Assembly: GCA_948144175.1 (NCBI GenBank) | Contig: CANXME010002275.1 | Location: 1,182,001 to 1,246,000 of the forward strand | Source: Closterium sp. NIES-65 | Lineage: Eukaryota > Streptophyta > Zygnematophyceae > Desmidiales > Closteriaceae | Length of the DNA stretch: 64,000 nt | Direction of reading: 5' to 3' | Made by a program: the position numbers and the translations under genes | The notes under the pieces: generated by a model | Database searches by the model: none | What the model was told of the DNA's origin: nothing | The model's input: only the letters and a program-made list of their open reading frames with translations | Shown here: one piece after another, positions 55,501 to 64,000 of the stretch | Layout of the letters: each line of letters starts with the position of its first letter | How positions within the stretch are numbered: position 1 is the stretch's first letter

Positions 55501-57470
55501 GGTGCGTCCAAGGTGCGAGGGCGACTATGCCGTCGCTGTCGGCGGTGCCTTTGTCGGGGACGAAATCAAGAACGAAGACGTCATCTTGTTGGATTGCGCG
55601 GCCGATGAAGACCCCCCTTTTTCCGTGGTAAAGACGGATTTCCCGGGCGTCGGAGTCACACTCCAGGTGAATGCCTTTCGACATGAGTTGGCTGACGCTC
55701 AGCAAGTTGAAACCAAGGTTGTCGACGACGAGTACTTTGTTTAACTGAAGAATGACATTCGTTTCGTTCGACTGAAGCTCCACGATTCCTTGCTTGTCGG
55801 TGCGCAGGTTTTCGTTATTGGCGACGGTAATGATAACATCTCGCGGAAGTCGTCGTTCGCGTTGAAGAAATCGTGATGAAGAACACATGTGGTGACCACA
55901 GCAGCTGTCGAGGAACCATGTGTCGGGTCCAGTGGGTGTACTATTTGCGACGGCGGCATATGTCGGATTCACATTGAAGGATGACGGTGGCAATGATGGT
56001 CGCTCGTCGGGACTGTAAGTTGGTGGTGAATTGGTAATGCACGAGTCAATGTTTGACTCTGTTGTTCGTGCCATGGCGACGATTCTTGATGTCTGTGCAG
56101 GTCCCGAAGTGGAAGTTGATGGTCGCGTTGAAGTAGTCGTTGAGGCGGTCGCGGGTCGTTGTTGAGTTGACGCGATGTGAGGAGGTGCTGGTCGCAGAGG
56201 ACGAGAGAATGGTGCTGGTTGTCGTTGTTGCTGAGGGCAGTTGAAGCGTGTATGTCCTGAAGTCCGACACAGATGACAGTAAGGAGGTACGTGTCCTCGA
56301 TTTTGGTAACGTGGCTGTCGTCGATTGGTGTAAAGAACGTCTGGTTGATGATGCCTTTTGTTGTTGCGTTCTTTGAACAGGTCCATTTCCTGCTGCTCGG
56401 CGTGAAGTTCGGCGCAGAGATGCATTTCGGAGAGTCGACCGTGAGCGCGAAGAAGTGAACGGGTGGTACGCCATTGAGGTCCAAGGCCGGCAAGAACGAC
56501 GGTTACGAAAGCTTCTTCAGATAAGTTTCCTCCGCAACGAATAAGTCTGTCGCGTAGTCCTTGACAACGACTGATGTAGGGCATGGCCTTTTCTCCAGGT
56601 TGCATTTGAACTGTTGTCAGTTGTGCCATGAGTCGGCTTTGTGTAACGCTGTCGGATGCTTGATGGATGCTTCGCAGATGCTGATAAGCGAGTTCCGCAG
56701 AGTTTGCGTAGTTCCGGTAGGCGCGCATGCTTTGTTGTTCGTTCGGCGACAAGTTTCGGAGAAGAACGGTGTAAGCCATCAGGGAGTGATACGTATAATT
56801 TTCTTTGTCTTTGTCTTCGCCGTTGTGTGGATATGGCCAGGTACCGTTGAAGAATCCAAGAAGATTCGCGCCTTCCATCAGGAGTTCAAACTCGAAACTC
56901 CAGGAATAGAAGTCTTTCCCATTGAATGGTGTGGATGTGTGCAGTCGCGGGATGTTGTTGAACTGCGCTTGTACTTGCAGGACTTCTTCGGTGTCTTCTT
57001 TGATGGCGGGAAGAGGAGTCGCTGGATGGCGAGGCGGCATGAACGTGAAAGAACCAGGTGAGACCGAATTTGGTGTTTGTTGATTATGTCATCCGAACGA
57101 TGAGTTGTCAATACTCATTGGTGCCGCTCCGTTGTTTACGCTGTTGCTGTTTGCAGGTTGTGAGGACTGCTGCTGCGACATGAAGTTGAAGAACTGCTCC
57201 ATTAAGCTTGGGTCGAAGGTTGTTGGTGGCGCTACTGGCGCTTGAGTAGAACGTTCCGTCGCTTCCGGCGTTAATCCGGGTGTTGTTCCTCCTTCGGTCT
57301 GCAACTCGGAGACCAGGGGTAGAGTAGATCCCGTAGATGACCTTCTTTCTTTGCCACTTGCCATGTCTTGCCTTTCTTGAATGAAGATTGAATTTCTTGT
57401 TTGCTTGCAGATCGGTAGCCTGGAAGGGGCTTAGTGACGAGAGCCTTGTTCTCTGACCGCTCTCATACCA

Positions 57471-57870
57471 TGTTGGGCTGAGAATTTCAGCCTTAGGATC
57501 TTTGCAGAGAATAGGCTAGTAGGTGCTAGAGTAGCACAGCGGAAGACTTGAGTGAATGTACTTGTGCTGGTATGTGAGAACAAGTAATTGATTAAAGCAA
57601 AGAGCATACAGGAATATATAGGAAAGATAGATTACAGGAAGCGGTTATGTTTATCGAGACGCGTAACGCTTCGACTATCGAGGCGGTTACTGTTCACTCA
57701 AGCGTCGCTTGCTGTTACGTAACCTCCAGGCGGTTACAGCTCGCAACCTCCAGTTGCGGTTTGATGTGGTACGCGCCTTTTCGACTTCATACCCCTTTTG
57801 TTGTGCTTCAGTATCGGGTGAGGTTCGATACTACAGAAACGTACTAAGTCATGCGCTTATATTCCCAACA
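57471..57870 (-). repeat. 5' LTR of Copia E
   Basis: 400 bp, tgttgggctgagaattt to attcccaaca on the plus strand. Contains a TATA-like ctatatattcc (minus strand, about 57622-57612), placed as a promoter for the element. Confidence 0.92.
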
Positions 57871-58145
57871 CAGTATAACTTTATTTTTAAATCCTGATAC
57901 ACAGTAACGAAATTCAGTGTTGCAGCGAGTCACATCCATTTTCACGTTTTCACATCCATTTTCACATTGTTTGACTCTCTGGCGAGTCCCTGGTCTCACT
58001 GGCTTCGAGTCCAGTCAGGATGAGCTGGCACGCCTGCTAAGTGACGTGCCAATGCTCTTTTCGCCGGCAGAGAATCGCACTCGCGCGATTCTGACTTCGG
58101 ACTCTCTCACAATGCGTTTCGATTGAGATCGCAAGACTGAGATGT
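57871..58145. other. unassigned unique sequence right of Copia E
   Basis: No gene recognised. Contains a short direct repeat (cacatccattttcac twice near 57940-57965). This is the original flank of the locus into which E inserted. Confidence 0.5.
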
Positions 58146-58785
58146 ACAATTTGACAACCTGACAACAACATGACAACCTTGAGACAGGGCCTACGTTATC
58201 AAAAATTTCTTGTCTGTTTGTCTGGATTTCAGACACGTTTTTTATGGTTCATATGATGGCCTAGACATGTCGTTGAAACTCATCTGATTTTTAAGACAAA
58301 GTTTTTTTTTGTTTATCTGAATTCTTAGACATCCTTATACAACTCGTTTGAGACTGCAGATATCGAGTCTTTTCCCGTCTGAAGGCAAAACTTTCGGATT
58401 TTTGTGCTTGCCTGGCACAGTCTGGCGACAGGATTCGAACCCAGGTCCTAGTCTTCACAAGTCTCCCATACAGGGCCTACGTTATCAGAAATTTCTTGTA
58501 TGTTTGTCTGGATTTCAGACACTTTTTTTATGGTTCATCTGATGGCCTAGACATGCCGTTTAAACTCATCTGATTTTTAAGACAAAGTTTTTGTATTCAT
58601 CTGAATTCTTAGACATCCTTATACAGTTCGTCTGAGACTGCAGATATCGAGTCTTTTCCCATCTGAAGGCAAGACTTTCGGAATTTTGTGCTTGCCTGGC
58701 ACAGTCTGGCAACAGGATTCGAACCCAGGTCCCAGTCTTCACAAGTCTCCCATACTACTGACTGAACCATCGAAGGCTGTATATT
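58146..58785 (-). mobile_element. candidate tRNA-derived SINE with internal partial duplication
   Basis: On the minus strand a tRNA-like head carries an A-box-like TGGTTCAGTCAGTAG (58769-58755) and a perfect B box GGTTCGAATCC (58725-58715), 29 bp apart, as in RNA polymerase III promoters. An unrelated body follows, ending near 58185, and then a TTGTCA-type repetitive tail (58181-58146). Most of the unit (B box and body) is present twice in tandem, 58185-58470 and 58471-58755, the left unit without an A box. The anticodon arm does not fold, so it is not a tRNA gene. Without the duplication the element is about 350 bp. Confidence 0.6.
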
Positions 58786-59207
58786 TTTACTACTTTACGT
58801 TACTCATCTTTGTTTTAGGAATACATTGTTTGCTAGCTATGTACCTCTATCTGAAATCACAGACAAGAACTTAGCATTCTTCTGAAAAGCTAGACAATGT
58901 TACAGCATTCGTCTGACAATCAGACAAGGAGACAGGACCCGGTCTTAAAGCCAGACGGGTCATTTTACTAAAGTTAGCCCTGCCTCGAGACCGCCATGGC
59001 TGATCCCGAAGACTTCACACGTGTCAATGTCCCTCAATTTCTTGTCAGTTGTTGATTCAGAACCTAGATTCGTACTCCTTAAGACTATAGGATCCCAATG
59101 GTACACTTTTTATGTTCATTACGCGAACATTGACCAATCGGTCTTAGTGTCAGGCAACATAAGGGTTCACTTTAACAATGAAGCTACGAGGGTGCGTGTG
59201 TCAGAAT
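58786..59207. other. unassigned sequence
   Basis: AT-richer sequence with repeated agaca/cagac words (58850-58960). No gene recognised; the open frame at 59021-59218 has no recognisable domain. Confidence 0.4.
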
Positions 59208-59398
59208 TGTTGGGCTGAAAAAGCCCTTAGGATCTTTGCAGGGGTGAACTCTGGGTAGAGTTGGTGAAGTAGCGAAAGCGTTAATAAGAAGTTGTGAACC
59301 ACCTTGCGCTAGTATGTGAGGGCAAAGTAAGTTGATTAAAACAAAGAGATACAAGATTATATAAGAGTACAAGGAATACGAAGAGATACGGTTGTAAC
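59208..59398 (-). repeat. E-type LTR, part, interrupted by Copia H
   Basis: Begins tgttgggctgaaaaagccc and follows the Copia E LTR through ccttaggatctttgcag and gtatgtgaggg to gagatacaagattatata, clearly diverged. H inserts after gtaac (59394-59398). The remainder lies beyond the window. Confidence 0.75.
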
Positions 59399-59529
59399 TG
59401 AGAAAACTGAAACGAGAATGAATGAACTATGAATGAAGTGGGCACAAGTACTAACCCTAATTGGGTTGTACCCCCTATGGGATACCCCACTACAGCCTAC
59501 ACAAAAGCATAAGCTATAATGTTCTGACA
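59399..59529 (-). repeat. 3' LTR of Copia H (131 bp)
   Basis: Plus-strand tgagaaaactgaaacg to atgttctgaca, closely similar to the F LTR (42137-42267). Confidence 0.87.
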
Positions 59530-62500
59530 CACCCCCATAGGCAAAGTGGGGGAGAACAGGGGGTCACAAGACCAGTCGAGCAAAGCAAAACAAAGCAAAG
59601 CTCAGGGTGGATCACAAAGTCACCACACATTCCGAGCACAAGTACAAGGCCACAAGGCCAGTTCACATGCAGGAGTGCATATATATATAAGGCTAGACAA
59701 GCAAGAGCAGGTATATATATATGTAACAGTACAAGCAAGGTCAAGAGGTGAGCAAGTGAGGCAAGACAGGGACAAGACCCAACTGAGTGCAGAAGCGCTG
59801 ATGATCACAAGGCGGAAGTGCCTTGGTGAAAACATCAGCAGTGTTGACCTCAAAGGCCACGTACGCAAGCCGCAACTGTCCACGCTGCTGTAGCTCACGA
59901 GCAAGAAAGTAGCCGAGAGCAATGTGCTTTGTTCTGTGCTCCAGTCGCTGCTCTCAACACAAGGCCAGCATGGCCTTGTTGTCTACGTACAGCACTGGAG
60001 GAGAACGAGGCGGCTCTCCTAGGTCAGTCAGCAGGTAGGTGAGCCAGCGAAGCTCCTGTGCAGCCATGGCCCCAGCGTAGATCTCAGCCTCACAACTGGA
60101 GCCGAGAACAGAAGACGAGCGAGTAGCCCGCCACGAGACAGAACCGGAACCAAGGCTGAAGGTGTAACCCTGTGACGACCGCTGCGTAGCCTGGTCGTCA
60201 GCCCAAGAAGCGTCTGCGTGCCCAGTAAGGACCACTGGACTGCGCCCTCCAAGCACTAGCCTCATGCCCGACGTACTGCACAAATAGCGCAACACCCTCT
60301 TCGCTGCAGCCATATGCTCTGGTCGGTGTCTCCCAGGAGCAACATAGCGTGCGAGAATGCTAAGAGGGTATGCAAGGTCAGGTCGTGTGCAGGTCATCAG
60401 GTACATGAGGCAGCCAACAAGCTCTGGGTACGGGCCACTCGACTCTACGGACTCATCCGAAGGCAGAGCTGAGAGCGAGTGGTCAGTAGGCAGAGGAGTG
60501 GCCTGAGGCGAGTAGTACGTGAAGCCGAAGCGCTGAAGGACCTGCTGCACCATGTGTGACTGAGTCAGGGTGATGGTGCGGCGTGCTCTGTCCCGGGTGA
60601 TCTGCAAGCCAAGGTAGCTGCGCAGTTCACCCAGGTCTTTGCACGTGTGTCTCTTCTGCAGCTCGGACTTCACGTAAGTGTCCAGCAGTGTCAGCTGTGG
60701 CAAAGACCAAGTCGTCGACGTACACGAGGATGTAGAACGGCGGCAGAGAGGTGTCGGTGCGTAGATACAACGACGGGTCGGCAGTAGCCAAGAGCCGCAA
60801 GTGTAGTCCACAGTGTGTTGTGCCACTCACGTGGCGCCTGGCGGAGACCGTAAACTAAACGCCGGAGGCTCCACTGGGTACCAAGAGGGAACGACCCAGT
60901 GAAGCCAGGTGGGCGGCGCAGCCAGATCTCCTCGTGCAGGCTGCCCTGCAAGAAAGCTGTGCTGAAGTCGAGAGAGTGCAGCTCGTAGTCACGGTGAGCA
61001 GCAACGTGCAGCAGTACCCGAAGAGTGGTCATCTTCGGGGTGGGAGAGAAGGTCTGAAAGTAGTCAACTCCCTGCCGTTGACTGAAGCCACGAGCCAAGT
61101 AACGTGCGTTGAAGACAGGCGGAGAACCCGGCGGCCGCTTCACTCTGAAGATCCACATGCCACTGACGATGTTCGCCCCAGGAGGGGGAATGGCGTCAAC
61201 GTAGGTGCCTGTGGACTTCCAGGAAGCCATCTCTGCGTCCATAGCTGCCTGCCACTGAGAGGAGTAGGGACCCTCTATCGCCTCCGCGTAAGAGCGCGGA
61301 GTCGGGATGTCAAGTGCATCCGGGTCTCCCTCAGGGGTAAGCAGTACGAACACAAGATGCGGTGAAGCAGCGGCCAAGCAATGGAACTCCTCCTGCCTGT
61401 CCTCAAGGACGTCCGTGCCAAGGGCACACTCACCCCCGACGGACGGAGGACAGACAGACTCAGACTCAACAACAAGACTAGCAGTGAGTCTAGGCGACAG
61501 CGAGCAGCAAAGTCGACGAGCTCAGCAACTAGGGCAGACGCAGCAGTGGACTCAAAGGAAGGGTCAGTGACAACAGTAGCAAGGAGACGCGTGACAGTAG
61601 GACTGGCAGCACGAAGAGAGTACGACTCAGGGTCGGCAAGTGCAGGAAGAGAGGACTCAGGAGGGGAAGGCAAAGGGGCACGCAGAGGAGCAGTGGACGG
61701 ACGCAGACACATCCGGTGCGTGCCAGGGACAGGAGGAGGACGCTGACGCGAACCGCGACCACTAGTGCGAGCAGCACGGACAGGCGACGCAGGGCGAGAC
61801 GCAGGCTCACGTCGCTCAGCAAGACCTCCAGTAGGACCAGTGTAGGGAGACGGAGCAGGCAGTGGGGAGGCCGGCTGTAACTGTAACTGTGACGGGACAG
61901 GTTGTGGACACTCTAAGGGAGGAGGAGGACCAGTAGAAGGCGGGAGACCAAGAACCTGCTGAAGAAGCGGAACGAAGTACGGCCGAGGTCGTGCGGCGAC
62001 TCCAGATACAGCAGGGACAACACCAGTACCCCTAGCGGCAGCACCAACACCAGCAGCACCTCCAGCTCCAGTACCTCCAGCAGCTCCAGTAGCACCCTCA
62101 GCAAGACCGCCTCCAGGACCGACAGCAGTAGCCTCCGCGCCAGCACCCGAAGCAGCTCCCACTCCAGAAGTATCCGTAGGCCCAGCAGCTCCAGTACTCC
62201 GAGTACGAGCACCGCCGGGACCCGCGGCACCAGCACCCACAGCAGCAGCAGAACCTCCAGTACCCGCAGCACCTCCAGCGCCGGGCAAACCACTCACGCA
62301 GCTCCTGTGGAGAGAGTGGCTCCCGGCGAGACGAAGCACCCGGAGAACCGCCAGGCTCAGCACCGCCAGACGCCCCACGAGCAGGCTCAGCTCCCTCAAG
62401 CTCAGCACCTCCAGGCGTAGCACCCCCAGGCTCAGTACCCCCAGGCTCAGCACCCCCACGCGTAGCACCCCGAGGCTCAGCACCCCGAGACTCAGCACCC

Positions 62501-64000
62501 CCAGGCTCAGCACCCCTAGTCGTAGTAACCACACGCTCAGCACCCCCAGAGTCAGCACCCCCAGAGTCAGCACCCCCAGGCTCTGCACCCTCAGCAGCAC
62601 CAGAGTCACCAGCGACCTCGACAGGCTCAACAACGTCTACCTGGGACACACCTGAAGGGGCACGACCCTGAGGGGGGAGGGGGTCTACCGGGGGGGTCCT
62701 GGCACAAGGAAGAGCGATGGCGGGGGGAGGGACGGAGTGCGGTAGGGGAAGAGACGGTAGTAGGGGACCGACTCGTCGAACGTGACGTCCTGGGAGGACA
62801 GAACACGGCGAGAGGTGGGGTGGTAGAACTGCCACCCTGGCGCGTCAGGGGGGAAACCTAGGAAGACGCAAGGAGCAGCACGAGGGGACAGCTTGTCCGT
62901 AGACAAGTCGCGAACAAACGCCCGAGATCCCCAGACACGGAACGCAGACGCATCGCCAACCTTCCCCGTCCACAGCAAGGCTGGGGAGGTCTCCGGCATG
63001 GAGACCCTGGGCTGAAGGTTGATCTGATGCGCCGCGTACCGGACCGCAAACGGCCACAGAAAATGGGGGGCAGCCGCATGCATCATGGACGTACGGGCGA
63101 CGTCCATGACCATGCCAATGCGGCGCTCAGCAATCCCATTTTGCTGTGGAGAGTCCGGAAGCGTGAAGGTCTGGCGGATGCCTCGTGCACGACAGTAGGC
63201 TTGCAGAAGGCCAGAGGAGAACTCTCCGCCTCTGTCAGAGTGCAGACGCAGAACAGAAAAGTCCGAGCCGAAGCTCCGCCTGAGCTAGAGACGAGCTGCG
63301 CGGATCCAGTCGATCAACACCTCAGTGACATCACCCTTGCTGTGCAAGGGGAAGACTGTGGTGTAACGCGAGTAGTCGTCAACCACCAGCAGGAAGTAGC
63401 GCTTGTGACCCTGTCCACGGACGCGGGCCGGGCCCCACACGTCCATGTGAAGCGTCTGCAGTGGGGCCTCTGTCGGAGGAAACTGGGAGGAGTGAGGGGC
63501 AGCCCGCTGCCGCCCCTCGACACAGGGGACGCAGGTAGGGCCAGGCCCCGGAGGAAGGGGAGGGAGGGACCGGGGAAGACCAGAGACAAGGACACGGGAG
63601 GCCATGCTTCGGAGACGAAGCAGGGAGGGGTGACCAAGGCGGTGGTGCCAGAGGAGAGTCTCGTGAGACAAGAGGCGACACGAGCAGGGGGCAGACTCAG
63701 GACCAGACCTGGACGCTGCAGCAAACACCTGACCCGATGCAGCTATCTGACCAGACGAAGGGACTGGAGGAGACGCAGTGGTAAGTGCGTACAGGCCCGA
63801 CCCCGGCCGACGAGTAAACGTGGCCAGGTGTCGGCTTGTCCGAGCGTCCGTGCAGTGGGTCACCCGCTGACTCGCAGGAGTGAACTGGTGAACCCCCGCA
63901 TCATGCAGGTCAGCACCACTCACCAAGTTCGTAGAGAACAAGGGGAGGTAAAGACCAGACAGGGTGCCAGAGGGGGCCGCTGGACACGGGAGGACAGTGG
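59399..64000 (-). mobile_element. Copia H, 3' part, runs off the right edge
   Basis: Minus-strand member of the A/B/C/F group. 3' LTR 59399-59529, polypurine complement (caccccca), conserved 3' block (59530-59660), TA microsatellite, RNase H and RT (YVDDLVFATAD, about 60727-60695), linker with GAEPG-type repeats (62340-62600) and LREWF motif (about 62310), integrase (HMDVWGPARVRG, about 63450; PQQNGIAERR about 63150), GAG-pre-integrase (LLWHHRLGHPSL, about 63650), cut near the protease by the window edge. Broken in a few places (roughly four). Confidence 0.9.

Larger units (their letters stand above)
48331..56718 (+). repeat. 8388-bp direct duplication, copy 2
   Basis: Second copy of 33749-42136. 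The left junction lies at cagctgcgaccc: the bases gctgc fit both the gene and the likely continuation of F gag, so a microhomology of about 5 bp is plausible. To the right it continues into the uninterrupted 5' part of Copia E. Confidence 0.95.
50287..57870 (-). mobile_element. Copia E, copy 2, complete with two 400-bp LTRs
   Basis: Minus strand. 5' LTR 57471-57870, PBS complement ctctcatacca abutting it (57460-57470), a short frame 57089-57364 (MASGKERRSSTGSTLP, no known domain), a long gag-pol frame (57040-53582) with gag domain, CCHC knuckle CHLCRTSGHTRFNC (about 56270-56229), protease TWFLDSCCGHHM (about 55920), GAG-pre-integrase IWHQRLGHPGN (about 55100), integrase (FIDAATRYVWHV, FQSDGAMEYQS, QQGVAERMNRT); then RT in another frame (YVDDLLYIGS, about 53190) and RNase H, with element G (51078-52581) nested in the 3' part. 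LTRs differ at three sites. Flanks share agta (gagta/cagta). Nearly whole, few breaks besides the G insertion. Confidence 0.92.

Noticed and set aside
57990-58025. Second tRNA-like T-arm (ctggcttcgagtccag)
   Set aside because: No A box or other arms around it; short chance hairpin.
58700-58785. tRNA gene on the minus strand
   Set aside because: A and B boxes are present but the anticodon and acceptor stems do not pair; better explained as a SINE head.

Overview
The window looks like a retrotransposon-packed segment of a green-plant-lineage nuclear genome. Support: LTR elements carry plant-type primer-binding sites (TGGTATCAGAGC and variants), Copia order is protease-integrase-RT-RNase H, a chromodomain Gypsy (chromovirus) is present, and the one convincing host gene has a GT-AG intron. 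GC-rich coding sequence and the mix of families would suit a streptophyte alga or bryophyte, but I cannot name the species. I see no bacterial gene, rRNA gene, intact tRNA gene or CRISPR array.

Layout. 1-19423: a plus-strand chromovirus (Gypsy-1) carrying three Copia insertions: A (minus, runs off the left edge), B (plus, 1799-8676, perfect 5-bp target duplication) and C (minus, 11422-18278). Gypsy-1 itself abuts, and probably sits in, the gag of an opposite-strand Gypsy-2 (19424-20.8 kb). 20.8-23.2 kb: poorly assigned sequence with a G-rich minisatellite and a Gypsy 3' end plus LTR (K). 23.25-27.9 kb: Copia D split by a small non-autonomous LTR element N. 28.3-29.7 kb: Copia M, split by a solo LTR. 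29.7-32.3 kb: unique sequence with a candidate MITE.

The host gene at 32345-35250 has two exons and encodes a predicted secreted 867-residue protein with about 88 Cys-Cys pairs in its second exon. I do not recognise a named family.

33749-42136 (8388 bp: 3' part of this gene, its downstream flank and most of Copia E with nested non-autonomous element G) recurs in the same orientation at 48331-56718, offset 14582, with no net length change and no difference in the stretches compared. The copies are separated by Copia F, inserted into E in copy 1 and joined at its gag to the middle of the Cys-rich gene. In copy 2, E is uninterrupted and complete (50287-57870). This is either a very recent unequal exchange between a chromosome with F and one without, or an assembly join between haplotypes.

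57.9-59.2 kb holds a candidate tRNA-derived SINE. The right end is an E-type LTR interrupted by Copia H (minus, off the right edge). A, B, C, F and H are one Copia group: 122-132 bp LTRs, GC-rich tandem repeats in the leader, glycine-rich gag in B and F, an unusual zinc-knuckle spacing where readable, and GAEPG-type repeats between integrase and RT. G shares LTR style and the 3' terminal 100 bp with this group, so it probably borrows its machinery.
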